Notes: generated from the sequence alone by a model not told the origin. A stretch of 64,000 bases of DNA from Bradyrhizobium stylosanthis (GCF_001641335.1 NZ_LVEM01000006.1:300-64299), one strand, 5' to 3'; numbered from the stretch's first letter, positions 9,292 to 18,290 are shown. A program made the numbers and translations.

Positions 9292-10557
9292 ATGCATGGG
9301 ACCATCGAGAGCGCGTCCGATCTCGACGCACTTCGCGAACGCGCATCGTCATTGCCGCTGGAGCAATTCGATCCGGGCGATCCGGAACTGTTCAGGACCG
9401 ATACGTTCTGGCCGTATTTCGACCGCCTGCGCCGCGAAGATCCGGTGCACTACTGCAAGGACTCGATGTTCGGGCCGTACTGGTCGGTGACGCGCTACAA
9501 CGACATCATGGAGATCGAGACGAACCACGCCGTGTTCTCCTCGGCTTCGTCGCTCGGCGGCATCACCATCCGCGACATCGATCCGGATCTGCGCCGCGAG
9601 AGCTTCATCTCCATGGACCCGCCGCGCCATGCCGCGCAGCGCAAGACCGTGGCCCCGATGTTCACGCCGACGCATCTGGACAATCTCGCCCTCAACATCC
9701 GCAAGCGCTCGGCCGAGTGCCTCGACAATCTGCCCCGCGGCGAGGTGTTCGACTGGGTCGACCGGGTCTCGATCGAGCTCACCACGCAGATGCTGGCGGT
9801 GCTGTTCGACTTCCCCTGGGAGGACCGCCGCAAGCTGACGCGCTGGTCCGACATCGCTACCACCATTCCCGGCCCGGACGGCCTCGTCGCGACCGAGGAC
9901 GAGCGCCAGGCGGAGCTGACCGAATGCGCCGGCTATTTCGCCCGGCTCTGGAAGGAGCGTATCGAGCAGCCGCCGAAGAGCGACCTGCTCTCGATGATGG
10001 CGCATGGCGCCGCGACGCGCGACATGGATGCCAAGAACTTCCTCGGCAATCTCGTCCTGCTGATCGTCGGCGGCAACGACACCACGCGCAACACCATGTC
10101 GGGCTCGCTTCTCGCGCTGAGCCAGCATCCGGAGCAGTATCGCAAGCTGCGCGAGAACCGCGCGCTGCTCGACAGCTTCGTGCCGGAGGTGATCCGCTGG
10201 CAGACACCGCTTGCGCATATGCGCCGTACCGCGCTCGCCGACTTCGAGTTCCGCGGCAAGCAGATCAAGAAAGGTGACAAGGTCGTGATGTGGTACGTCT
10301 CGGGCAACCGCGACGAGGAGGCCATCGAAAAGCCCTACGATTTCATCATCGACCGCGCACGCCCGCGCACGCATCTCTCCTTCGGCTTCGGCATCCACCG
10401 CTGCGTCGGCTTGCGGCTTGCTGAACTCCAGCTCAAGATTATTTGGGAAGAGATTCTCGAGCGCTTCGACCATATTGATGTGGTCGGCGAGCCCAAGCGA
10501 GTCTATTCGAGCTTCGTGAAGGGACTGGAGACCTTGCCGGTGAAGATTTCGGCGTGA
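9292..10557 (+). CDS. Cytochrome P450, CYP153-like (first of tandem pair)
   Basis: This 421-residue soluble P450 has the I-helix oxygen motif GGNDTTRN, the K-helix ExxR (EVIR) and the heme loop FGFGIHRCVG with the thiolate C371. Stretches such as DRVSIELTTQMLAVLFDFPWEDRRKLTRWSD and NHLSF/THLSFGFGIHRCVG-type endings match the CYP153 group. Its characterised members are terminal alkane or fatty-acid hydroxylases working with ferredoxin and ferredoxin reductase. No redox partner gene is in the window. The start at 9292 is favoured by GGGAGA six bases upstream; an upstream in-frame GTG would add 39 residues without a ribosome site. Family is strong, subfamily inferred. Confidence 0.85.
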   Translation: MHGTIESASDLDALRERASSLPLEQFDPGDPELFRTDTFWPYFDRLRREDPVHYCKDSMFGPYWSVTRYNDIMEIETNHAVFSSASSLGGITIRDIDPDLRRESFISMDPPRHAAQRKTVAPMFTPTHLDNLALNIRKRSAECLDNLPRGEVFDWVDRVSIELTTQMLAVLFDFPWEDRRKLTRWSDIATTIPGPDGLVATEDERQAELTECAGYFARLWKERIEQPPKSDLLSMMAHGAATRDMDAKNFLGNLVLLIVGGNDTTRNTMSGSLLALSQHPEQYRKLRENRALLDSFVPEVIRWQTPLAHMRRTALADFEFRGKQIKKGDKVVMWYVSGNRDEEAIEKPYDFIIDRARPRTHLSFGFGIHRCVGLRLAELQLKIIWEEILERFDHIDVVGEPKRVYSSFVKGLETLPVKISA

Positions 10558-10564
10558 CGTAAGA

Positions 10565-10710
10565 CCCCCTCGCCCCGCTTGCGGGGAGAGGGTTGGGGTG
10601 AGGGGGAGTCTCCACGGGAACGGTGAGAGCCGAATCGCGGAGAGTCCCCCTCACCCGGATCGCATCTACCGATGCGATCCGACCTCTCCCCGCAAGCGGG
10701 GCGAGGTAAA
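10565..10710. repeat. Dispersed palindromic element, family A (copy 3)
   Basis: The outer arms are CCTCGCCCCGCTTGCGGGG and CCCCGCAAGCGGGGCGAGG. An inner pair, GGATCGCATC and GATGCGATCC, forms a second hairpin. It lies between the two tandem P450 genes and could weaken read-through or stabilise one half of the transcript. Confidence 0.85.
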
Positions 10711-10737
10711 GGAGAGAACCAACTGGAGGCCACCACC

Positions 10738-12012
10738 ATGAACATCCAAGCGCCGGTTAAAGTGGACAAGGCCGAACGCATGCGCAGGGCCCGCGAGGAG
10801 GCCTATGCGACGCCGCTGGCGCAGTTCCACCCCGGCGCGCCACGGCTGTTCCAGGACGACACGCTGTGGCCGTGGTTCGAGCGGCTGCGCAGGGAAGAGC
10901 CGGTGCATTACTGCACCAATGCGCCGATCGAGCCGTACTGGTCGGTGGTGAAATACAACGACATCATGCATGTCGACACCAACCACGGCATCTTCTCCTC
11001 GGACTCCACGCTCGGCGGAATCTCGATCCGCGACGTGCCCGAAGGCTACGACTGGCCGAGCTTCATCGCGATGGACCAACCGAAGCATTCGTCGCAGCGC
11101 AAGACCGTGTCGCCGATGTTCACGCCGACCCATCTGGACGAACTCGCAAAACTGATCCGCCAGCGCTCGCAGACCGTGCTCGACAATCTGCCGCGCAACG
11201 AGACCTTCAACTTCGTCGAGCGCGTCTCGATCGAGCTGACGACGCAGATGCTGGCGACGCTGTTCGACTTCCCCTGGGAGGAGCGGCGCAAGCTGACGCG
11301 CTGGTCCGACGTCTCGACCGCGCTGCCCAAGAGCGGCATCGTCGCCTCGGCCGATGAGCGCCGCCGCGAGATGGACGAATGCTACGCCTACATGTCCAAG
11401 CTGTGGAACGAGCGCGTCAACTCGGCCCCGCGCAACGATTTGCTGTCGCTGATGGCGCATAACGACGCCACGCGCCACATGGACCCCGACAACCTCATGG
11501 GCAACATCATCCTGCTCATCGTCGGCGGCAACGACACCACGCGCAACACCATGACCGGCTCGGTGCTGGCGCTGAACGAGAATCCCGAGCAGTACGACAA
11601 GCTGCGCGCCAATCCGGAGCTGATCGATTCCATGGTGCCGGAGGTGATCCGCTGGCAGACCCCGCTGGCGCATATGCGGCGCACCGCGCTGCAGGATACC
11701 GAGGTCGGCGGCAAGCACATCAAGAAGGGCGACCGCGTCGTGATGTGGTACGTCTCCGGCAACCGCGACGACGAGATGTTCGAGAACCCCAACGACTTCA
11801 TCATCGACCGGCCGCGCCCGCGCACCCACCTCTCGTTCGGCTTCGGCATCCATCGCTGCGTCGGCATGCGGCTCGCCGAGCTGCAGCTGCGGATCGTCTG
11901 GGAGGAGATGCTGAAACGGTTCGACCGCATCGAGGTGGTCGGCGAGCCCAAGCGGATCTATTCCAGCTTCATCAAGGGGTATGAATCGCTTCCAGTGCGG
12001 ATTCCGGCGTAG
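10738..12012 (+). CDS. Cytochrome P450, CYP153-like (second of tandem pair)
   Basis: This 424-residue protein is close in sequence to the preceding P450 along its whole length. The I-helix is GGNDTTRN, the ExxR is EVIR, and the heme thiolate is C374 in FGFGIHRCVG. The N-terminus is longer and differs (MNIQAPVKVDKAERMRRAREE), as does the B-C loop around SIRDVPEGYDWPSF. That loop usually shapes substrate choice, so the two copies may have different substrates. GGAGG upstream of the ATG at 10738 sets the start. The arrangement suggests gene duplication followed by divergence. No electron-transfer partner is adjacent. Confidence 0.85.
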   Translation: MNIQAPVKVDKAERMRRAREEAYATPLAQFHPGAPRLFQDDTLWPWFERLRREEPVHYCTNAPIEPYWSVVKYNDIMHVDTNHGIFSSDSTLGGISIRDVPEGYDWPSFIAMDQPKHSSQRKTVSPMFTPTHLDELAKLIRQRSQTVLDNLPRNETFNFVERVSIELTTQMLATLFDFPWEERRKLTRWSDVSTALPKSGIVASADERRREMDECYAYMSKLWNERVNSAPRNDLLSLMAHNDATRHMDPDNLMGNIILLIVGGNDTTRNTMTGSVLALNENPEQYDKLRANPELIDSMVPEVIRWQTPLAHMRRTALQDTEVGGKHIKKGDRVVMWYVSGNRDDEMFENPNDFIIDRPRPRTHLSFGFGIHRCVGMRLAELQLRIVWEEMLKRFDRIEVVGEPKRIYSSFIKGYESLPVRIPA

Positions 12013-12020
12013 GCCCCACT

Positions 12021-12160
12021 GTCATGCCCCGGCTTGACCGGGGCATCCAGTACGCCGCGGCTCCTCGGTTCAAGCCGCGCCGTCTCTGGAATACTGGATT
12101 GCCCGCCTTCGCGGGCAATGACACCGAGGGTGAGGCAGACGTGCGCTCCTCAGGATGAGG
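12021..12160. repeat. Palindromic element family E (copy 1) plus a family C half-site
   Basis: TGTCATGCCCCGGCTTGACC and CTGGATTGCCCGCCTTCGCG with flanking GGCAATGACA form the outer inverted ends (12021-12123). Internal CCAGTA...TACTGG arms also pair. A half-site of family C (GCGCTCCTCAGGATGAGGAG) follows at about 12143-12160. Together they fill most of the gap between the second P450 and the convergent LysR gene. Confidence 0.75.
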
Positions 12161-12248
12161 AGCTGGCGCCCAGCTATAAAATTTCGGCATGACAGCTCGC
12201 GCCAGATGCGAAGGCACGATGGCGTCCGACTGTTCTACCACACGGCAT

Positions 12249-13169
12249 CTAACTCAATTTGATGTCCCAGACGCCTTCCTTGCGGCAGGCGGCGACTTCC
12301 TCGCGCAGGAGCGCGGTGACGGCGAGGGACGCGGTCGAGGCCGGGCGGTCGATTGGAGAAGCGAAAATGAGCTCGCGCGTCATCGGCCTGGACACGGCGG
12401 TGGTTTCCAGCCGTCCGTCCGCGACCTCGCCATGGACCGACGACGGCGGCAGCAGCGCGAAGCCGAGCCCCTCCTCGACGAGGCTGGTCAGCACGCGGAA
12501 GGAATCCGCCTCGAGCTGGACATTGAGCTTGATCTTGCGCTGGGCCGCCGCGTGCTCGATCAGCGCGCGGAGGCCGTGGGAATGACTGGGCAGCACCAGG
12601 CGTTGCCGCAGCAGCCAGCCGATATCGACGCTCTTCTTGCGCGCAAGACCGCAGCCGCGCGGGCCGACCGCGACGATGTTGTCTCGCCCGAGGCTCTGCA
12701 CGTTGAGATGCAGATCGGCCGAGCGGCCGTAGAGGATGGCGAGATCCATCTCGCCGCGATGCAGCCATTCGACGAGATGGCCGCTGTAGCTCTCGACGAT
12801 GCGCAGCGAGATGCCGGGAAATTTTTCGACGCAGCGCCGGGCGAAGCGTGCGGACAGCACGCAGCTCACGGTCGGAACCAGGCCGAGCACGACTTGGCCC
12901 GACGGCGGCCCCTTGGCCGACTGGATGTCGTCGCGGATCTGGTCAAGTTGCCGCACGATGCCCGAGGTGCGCGCCAGCAACAAATGCCCGGCCTCGGTCA
13001 GCACCATGCCGCGGCCGTTGCGGGTGAACAATTCGGTGCGCAGCTCGTGTTCCAAGAGCTTGATCTGCCGGGAGAGCGCCGGCTGCGCCACGCGCAAGGT
13101 GTCGGAGGCCTTGGACAGGCTGCCGAGCTCCGCCACGCAACTGAAGGTCCTGAGCTGCCGGAAATCCAT
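12249..13169 (-). CDS. LysR-family transcriptional regulator
   Basis: This 306-residue protein has a classic N-terminal winged HTH (MDFRQLRTFSCVAELGSLSKASDTLRVAQPALSRQI in pattern) and a two-lobe effector domain. It starts at the ATG at 13169; a longer reading frame upstream begins in the intergenic promoter and lacks family similarity. It is divergent from the acyl-CoA dehydrogenase operon at 13295, the usual layout for a LysR activator and its target. An 8-bp palindrome GCTATAGC lies in the 125-base gap at 13200-13207. The effector is probably a small acid or CoA-ester intermediate of that operon, by context only. Confidence 0.88.
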   Translation of the reverse strand: MDFRQLRTFSCVAELGSLSKASDTLRVAQPALSRQIKLLEHELRTELFTRNGRGMVLTEAGHLLLARTSGIVRQLDQIRDDIQSAKGPPSGQVVLGLVPTVSCVLSARFARRCVEKFPGISLRIVESYSGHLVEWLHRGEMDLAILYGRSADLHLNVQSLGRDNIVAVGPRGCGLARKKSVDIGWLLRQRLVLPSHSHGLRALIEHAAAQRKIKLNVQLEADSFRVLTSLVEEGLGFALLPPSSVHGEVADGRLETTAVSRPMTRELIFASPIDRPASTASLAVTALLREEVAACRKEGVWDIKLS

Positions 13170-13294
13170 GCTTGCCAATCCTGGAAGGCTACTCCATACG
13201 CTATAGCAAATGAGCATAGGGGGCTGGCGATGTTTTCACAACGCCAGAGGGTTGGCCGGCGTTATCTTGACTGCCGCTACGAACAGGAAACGCC

Positions 13295-14464
13295 ATGAGC
13301 GAAGAACACCATACCGAAGATTACGCCGACATCCGCGAAGCCGTCGCAAAGCTTTGCGCGCAGTTTCCCGGCGAATACTGGCGCAAGCTCGATCGCGAGA
13401 TGGCCTATCCCAAGGCCTTCGTCGACGCGCTGACCGAGGCCGGTTATCTCTCGGTGCTGATCCCGGAAGAGTATGGCGGTGCGGGCTTGAAGCTCTCGGC
13501 GGCGGCCGCGATCCTCGAGGAGATCCAGCGCGCCGGCTGCAACGGCGGCGGATGCCACGCCCAGATGTACACGATGGGCACGGTGCTGCGGCACGGCAAT
13601 GCCGAGCAGAAGGCGAAGTACCTGCCGAAGATCGCGAGCGGCGAATTGCGCCTGCAGGCCTTCGGCGTCACCGAGCCGACCAGCGGCACCGACACCTCCT
13701 CGCTAAAGACGTTTGCGCGCAAGGAAGGCAACGACAGCTACATCGTCAACGGCCAGAAGATCTGGACCAGCCGCGCCGAGCATTCCGATCTGATGGTGCT
13801 GCTGGCGCGCACCACGCCGAAGGATCAGGTCAAGAAGCGCACCGACGGCCTGTCGGTGTTCATCGTCGACATGCGCGAGGCCAAGAACAACGGCCTCGAG
13901 ATCCGCCCGATCCGCACCATGATGAACCACGCCACCACCGAGGTGTTCTTCACCGACATGAAGGTGCCGGCGGAGAATTTGATCGGCGAGGAAGGCAAGG
14001 GCTTCCGCTACATCCTCTCCGGCATGAATGCCGAACGCATCCTGATCGCAGCCGAATGCGTCGGCGACGCCAAATGGTTCATCGCCAAGGCCACCAACTA
14101 CGCCAAGGAGCGCGCCGTGTTCGGCCGGCCGATCGGCCAGAACCAGGGCATTCAATTCCCGATCGCCAAGGCCTATGCCTCGATGCGCGCGGCCGAATTG
14201 ATGGTGAAGGAAGCCACGCGCAAATACGAGGCCGGCCTCGACTGCGGCGCGGAGGCCAACATGGCCAAGATGCTGGCGGCGGATGCGTCCTGGGAAGCGG
14301 CGAATGCCTGCATCCAGACCCATGGCGGCTTCGGCTTTGCAGAGGAGTACGACGTCGAGCGCAAGTTCCGCGAGACGCGGCTCTACCAGGTGGCGCCGAT
14401 CTCGACCAACCTCGTGCTGTCCTTCGTCGCCGAGCACGTGCTCGGCATGCCGCGCTCGTACTGA
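13295..14464 (+). CDS. Acyl-CoA dehydrogenase family protein
   Basis: This 389-residue flavoprotein has the ACAD signatures FGVTEPTSGTDTSSLKT (FAD/substrate loop) and QTHGGFGFAEEYDVERKFRE near the C-terminus. The usual C-terminal catalytic Glu (YEGT in SCAD/MCAD) is absent: the position reads LYQVAPIS. However, E247 in MNAERILIA lies where isovaleryl-CoA dehydrogenase places its base, so activity is plausible on branched or unusual acyl-CoAs. It is first gene of an operon with a CaiB-type CoA transferase (10 bases downstream) and a MaoC-like hydratase, and divergent from LysR. This suggests activation, oxidation and hydration of a short dicarboxylic or branched acid. Confidence 0.85.
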   Translation: MSEEHHTEDYADIREAVAKLCAQFPGEYWRKLDREMAYPKAFVDALTEAGYLSVLIPEEYGGAGLKLSAAAAILEEIQRAGCNGGGCHAQMYTMGTVLRHGNAEQKAKYLPKIASGELRLQAFGVTEPTSGTDTSSLKTFARKEGNDSYIVNGQKIWTSRAEHSDLMVLLARTTPKDQVKKRTDGLSVFIVDMREAKNNGLEIRPIRTMMNHATTEVFFTDMKVPAENLIGEEGKGFRYILSGMNAERILIAAECVGDAKWFIAKATNYAKERAVFGRPIGQNQGIQFPIAKAYASMRAAELMVKEATRKYEAGLDCGAEANMAKMLAADASWEAANACIQTHGGFGFAEEYDVERKFRETRLYQVAPISTNLVLSFVAEHVLGMPRSY

Positions 14465-14473
14465 GGTCGCACA

Positions 14474-15577
14474 ATGGGAGCACTTGACGGGATCAGGGTG
14501 ATTGCGGTCGAGCAGGCCGTGGCGGCGCCGTTCTGCTCCTCGCGCCTGGCGGATGCCGGCGCGGAGGTGATCAAGATCGAGCGGCCCGAGGGCGATTTCG
14601 CCCGCGGCTATGACGCGGCGGCCAAGGGCCAGAGCAGCTATTTCGTGTGGCTCAACCGCGGCAAGCAGTCGGCGGTGGTGGATCTCGCGACGAAGGAAGG
14701 CTGCGCCGAGCTGGAGAAGCTGATCGCGAGCGCGGACGTGCTGATCCAAAACCTCAAGCCGGGCTCGATGGACAAGCTCGGCTTCTCCCGCGAGCGGCTG
14801 CTGAAGGACTATCCGAAGCTGATCTCCTGCACGATCACCGGCTATGGCGACGAAGGCCCCTACGCCCATCGCAAGGCCTATGATCTGCTGATCCAGGCCG
14901 AGAGCGGGCTTGCCTCGATCACCGGCAACCCCGACGGCGCCTCGCGCGTCGGCATGTCGATCGTGGACGTCGCGACCGGCGCCACGGCGCATGCGGCAAT
15001 TTTGGAAGCGCTGATCGGGCGCGGGCGCACCGGCAAGGGTGCCGACATCCGCATCTCCATGTTCGACGTGATGGCGGACTGGTGCACCGTGCCGCTGCTT
15101 AACTCCGAAGCTGGCAATCCGCCCAAGCGCATGGGCCTGCGCCATCCCTCGATCGCGCCCTACGGCGTGTTCACCTCGAAGGACGGCAAGGACATCCTGA
15201 TCTCGATCCAGAGCGAGCGCGAGTGGAAGACGCTGTGCGCGAAGGTGCTCGACCAGCCTGACCTGCCCGCCGATCCCCGCGTCGCCAACATGGTCGAGCG
15301 CGTGCGCAACCGTGACTTCACCGACAAGACCGTCGCCGACATCTTCGGCAGGATGACGCGCGACGAGCTCTTGAAGCGGCTGTCGGATGCCGACATCGCC
15401 TTTGCCGAGGTCAACACCATGGCCGACCTCACCAGCCATCCGCATCTCAGACGGATCGAGGTCGACACGCCGAACGGTCGCGTCAGCTATCCCGCGCCGG
15501 CGCCGATCGTCGTCGGCGAGACGCGGAGCTACGGCGCGGTGCCGGCCATCGGCGAAAAGCCCCAAGCCAAGAAGTAA
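14474..15577 (+). CDS. CaiB/BaiF (class III) CoA transferase
   Basis: This 367-residue protein has the family start LDGIRVIAVEQAVAAPFCSSRLADAGAEVIKIE (pattern over residues 4-36). The catalytic aspartate is D137 in KAYDLLIQAESG. Class III transferases move CoA between carboxylic acids through an aspartyl-CoA anhydride. Flanked by an acyl-CoA dehydrogenase and a mesaconyl-CoA-hydratase-like gene, it probably activates the acid that this operon degrades, or recycles CoA between C4/C5 acids. The exact acid cannot be read from sequence. The gene is complete and the order is tight (15 bases to the next gene). Confidence 0.87.
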   Translation: MGALDGIRVIAVEQAVAAPFCSSRLADAGAEVIKIERPEGDFARGYDAAAKGQSSYFVWLNRGKQSAVVDLATKEGCAELEKLIASADVLIQNLKPGSMDKLGFSRERLLKDYPKLISCTITGYGDEGPYAHRKAYDLLIQAESGLASITGNPDGASRVGMSIVDVATGATAHAAILEALIGRGRTGKGADIRISMFDVMADWCTVPLLNSEAGNPPKRMGLRHPSIAPYGVFTSKDGKDILISIQSEREWKTLCAKVLDQPDLPADPRVANMVERVRNRDFTDKTVADIFGRMTRDELLKRLSDADIAFAEVNTMADLTSHPHLRRIEVDTPNGRVSYPAPAPIVVGETRSYGAVPAIGEKPQAKK

Positions 15578-15591
15578 CAGAGCGAGGCATC

Positions 15592-16443
15592 ATGACCGAG
15601 AAGCTCGACATCGATCATTTGCGGCAATGGATCGGCCGCAGCACCGAGGCCACCGACATCGTCACCGCGCAGCTCGTGAAGGGCCTGCGCGCGACGCTGT
15701 TCCAGGAGGTCGGCGAGCCCCAAAAGGGCGATGCCGCGCCGTTCACGGTGCATTGGTGCCTGGCGCAGCCGGTGTTTCCGATGTCGATGCTCGGGCCCGA
15801 TGGCCATCCGACCCGCGGCGGTTTCCTGCCGCCGGTGCCGCTGCCGCGCCGGATGTGGGCGGGCGGCGAGATCGAGTTCCTGCAGCCGCTGCAGGTCGGA
15901 GATGAATCGACGCGGACCTCGCGCATTGCCGACGTCCAGATCAAGACCGGATCGACCGGCACGCTGTGCTTCGTCTCGGTCGAGCACAGCATCTCCTCGC
16001 CGCGCGGCACCGCGATCCGCGAGCGGCAGGACATCGTCTATCGCGAGATGACGAGCAGCGCGCCGGCGACCGCCAAGGCCCCGCCTCCGCCGCCGAAGGC
16101 GCAGCACCGCGAGAGCCATGTCAGCGATCCCGTGCTGCTGTTCCGTTACTCCGCGCTGACCTTCAACGGCCACCGCATCCACTACGACCGCGACTACGTC
16201 ACCAAGGTCGAGGGCTATCCGGGCCTGATCTTCCACGGCCCGCTGCAGGCCGCGTTCATCATCGAGATGGCCGCGAAGCTGCATGGCGGCAAGGCGCCGA
16301 AGAAGTTCACCTATCGCGGCGTGCAGCCGCTGTTCGAGGGCACGGAGTTTTCCATCAACGCCAACGAGACCGAGGCGGGGATGGAGCTGTGGACCGCGAA
16401 TGCGGAGGGGCAGCCGACGATGAAGGGTACGGCGGTGTGGTGA
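15592..16443 (+). CDS. MaoC-like dehydratase (mesaconyl-C4-CoA hydratase/HTD2 type)
   Basis: This 283-residue protein is a double-hotdog. The N-terminal half carries the HTD2-type pattern (HWCLAQPVFPMSMLGPDGHPTRGGFLPPVPLPRRMWAGG). A proline-rich linker at about 163-168 follows, and the C-terminal half carries the hydratase residues H194, H197 and D199 (FNGHRIHYD) before YPGLIFHGPL. Relatives include the mesaconyl-C4-CoA hydratase of the 3-hydroxypropionate cycle and many uncharacterised rhizobial proteins. It is the last gene of the LysR-divergent operon. A role in hydrating an unsaturated C4-C5 acyl-CoA formed by the dehydrogenase is the simplest reading. Confidence 0.8.
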   Translation: MTEKLDIDHLRQWIGRSTEATDIVTAQLVKGLRATLFQEVGEPQKGDAAPFTVHWCLAQPVFPMSMLGPDGHPTRGGFLPPVPLPRRMWAGGEIEFLQPLQVGDESTRTSRIADVQIKTGSTGTLCFVSVEHSISSPRGTAIRERQDIVYREMTSSAPATAKAPPPPPKAQHRESHVSDPVLLFRYSALTFNGHRIHYDRDYVTKVEGYPGLIFHGPLQAAFIIEMAAKLHGGKAPKKFTYRGVQPLFEGTEFSINANETEAGMELWTANAEGQPTMKGTAVW

Positions 16444-16500
16444 GCCACGCTGCTTCCACATCGTCATTGCGAGCCTAGCCGCGATGTAGGACCTTAGACC

Positions 16501-16600
16501 CTCACCCTGAGGAGCCGCGCAGCGGCGTCTCGAAGGGCGAGGCCACCAGCCGGGCCTTCATCCTTCGAGACGCGCGAAGACGCGCTCCTCAGGATGAGGA
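16501..16600. repeat. Dispersed palindromic element, family C (copy 2)
   Basis: CTCACCCTGAGGAGCCGCGC...CGTCTCGAAGG at the left is inverted as CCTTCGAGACGCG...GCTCCTCAGGATGAGG at the right. A family D-like half-site (TCGTCATTGCGAG) lies just before at about 16461. It sits 20 bases ahead of the mdlC start, so mdlC must be expressed from within or through this element. Confidence 0.8.
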
Positions 16601-16620
16601 ATGAACAGGGGACGGAAACC

Positions 16621-18243
16621 ATGGCCAAGAACGGGAAGACCGGCAGCAAGTCCGTCACCGTGAAGCAGGCGACGCTCGACCTGCTGCGATCGTTCGGCAT
16701 CAAGAAAGTGTTCGGCAATCCCGGCTCGACCGAGCTGCCGTTCCTCTCCGACTGGCCCGACGACATCGACTACGTGCTGGCGCTGCAGGAGGCCTCCGCG
16801 GTCGGCATGGCCGATGGCTATGCGCAGGCGACCCGCAATGCCGGCTTCGTCAATCTGCATTCGGCCGCCGGTGTCGGCAACGCGCTCGGCAACATCTACA
16901 CCGCGCACCGCAACCAGACCCCGCTGGTGATCACCGCGGGCCAGCAGGCGCGCTCGATCCTGCCCTTGCAGGCATTCCTCTATGCCGAGCGCGCCTCGGA
17001 GTTTCCGCGGCCTTACGTCAAGTACAGCGTCGAGCCGGCGCGGGCCGAGGACGTACCGGCCGCGATCGCGCGCGCCTATTACACCGCGATGCAGCCGCCA
17101 TGCGGGCCGACCTTCGTGTCGATCCCGATCGACGACTGGGCCCATGCCTGCGCGCCCATCGAGGCGCGCAAGGTCAGCCGCGAGACCGGACCGGAGCCGG
17201 AGGCGATGAAGGCGCTGGTGACCGCGCTCGGTTCGGCAAAGCACCCTGCCCTCGTCGTCGGCCCCGGCATCGACCGCGCCGGCGCGGTCGATCTGATGGT
17301 GCGCGTGGCCGAGAAGGCGAAGGCCAGCGTCTGGGTCAGCCCGTTCTCGGCGCGCTGCTCGTTCCCCGAGCGGCATCCGCAATTCGCAGGCTTCCTGCAC
17401 GCTTCGCCGGCGCAGCTCTCCGACGCACTGCGCGAGCACGATCTCGTCGTGGTCATCGGCGCACCGGTATTCACCTTCCACGTCGAGGGCCATGCCGCGA
17501 TCTTCGACGGCGGCGCCACGATCTTCCAGATCACCGACGATCCCGATGCGGCGGCGGTGACACCCGTCGGCACCAGCATCGTCGCCACCATGAAGCCGGC
17601 GCTCAGCCTGCTGCTCGACATGTTGCCGGAGAGCAAGCGCGCCACGCCCAAGGGCCGCACGTTGCCGCCGGCGCCGCAGGCCGCCGATCCGCTGCCGGTC
17701 GAGTTCCTGCTGCACTCGCTGTCACGGGCGATGCCGGATGGCGCCTCGCTGGTCGAGGAAGTGCCCTCGCACCGGCCGGCGATGCAGAAATTCCTGCCGA
17801 TGCGCGGCCAGGATTCCTTCTACACCATGGCGAGCGGCGGCCTCGGCTACTCGCTGCCCGCCGCCGTCGGCATGGCGCTGGGCAGGCCGAAGAGCCGCAC
17901 CGTATGCCTGATCGGCGACGGCTCGGCGATGTATTCGATCCAGGCGCTGTGGACCGCCGCGCAGCGCAAGCTGCCGCTGACCGTGGTCGTCATCAACAAT
18001 TCCGGCTACGGCGCGATGCGCTCGTTCAGCCAGGTCATGCAGGTGCGCAACGTGCCGGGGCTGGAGCTGCCGGGGATCGATTTCGTGAAGATCGCCGAAG
18101 GCATGGGGTGCCATGCTGTGCGGGTGAGCAAGGCGGCAGAGCTCGGCGAAGCGCTGAAGCAAGGGATGGCGTTCGGGGGCACGAGCCTGGTGGAGGTCAT
18201 CGTGGATTCGGCGGTGCCGGTGCTGTACGGGCAGAAGCACTAG
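16621..18243 (+). CDS. mdlC: Benzoylformate decarboxylase (ThDP enzyme)
   Basis: This 540-residue thiamine-diphosphate enzyme aligns by eye along its length with Pseudomonas MdlC. Active-site residues are present: S36 in FGNPGS, E57 in ALQEAS (ThDP activation), H80 in NLHSAAG and H287 in VFTFHVEG. The cofactor-binding GDGSAMYSIQALWTAAQ motif and ASGGLGYSLPAAVG are intact. The reaction is benzoylformate to benzaldehyde plus CO2. No mandelate dehydrogenase, racemase or benzaldehyde dehydrogenase gene is adjacent, so it may act on another aryl- or alkyl-2-oxo acid. The start at 16621 gives the family length; an upstream ATG at 16594 lies inside a repeat. Confidence 0.87.
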   Translation: MAKNGKTGSKSVTVKQATLDLLRSFGIKKVFGNPGSTELPFLSDWPDDIDYVLALQEASAVGMADGYAQATRNAGFVNLHSAAGVGNALGNIYTAHRNQTPLVITAGQQARSILPLQAFLYAERASEFPRPYVKYSVEPARAEDVPAAIARAYYTAMQPPCGPTFVSIPIDDWAHACAPIEARKVSRETGPEPEAMKALVTALGSAKHPALVVGPGIDRAGAVDLMVRVAEKAKASVWVSPFSARCSFPERHPQFAGFLHASPAQLSDALREHDLVVVIGAPVFTFHVEGHAAIFDGGATIFQITDDPDAAAVTPVGTSIVATMKPALSLLLDMLPESKRATPKGRTLPPAPQAADPLPVEFLLHSLSRAMPDGASLVEEVPSHRPAMQKFLPMRGQDSFYTMASGGLGYSLPAAVGMALGRPKSRTVCLIGDGSAMYSIQALWTAAQRKLPLTVVVINNSGYGAMRSFSQVMQVRNVPGLELPGIDFVKIAEGMGCHAVRVSKAAELGEALKQGMAFGGTSLVEVIVDSAVPVLYGQKH

Positions 18244-18290
18244 GCTCGCGAGGTATCTCCTCGTCGTCGTCCCGGCGCTCTCTCAGCATC

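Noticed and set aside
13170..13294. A defined LysR box upstream of the acyl-CoA dehydrogenase operon
   Set aside because: Only the 8-bp GCTATAGC palindrome and imperfect flanking symmetry are present; a T-N11-A site could not be chosen with confidence.
13295..14464. Acyl-CoA dehydrogenase considered a dead enzyme because the C-terminal Glu is missing
   Set aside because: E247 lies at the alternative base position used by isovaleryl-CoA dehydrogenase, so loss of activity cannot be inferred.
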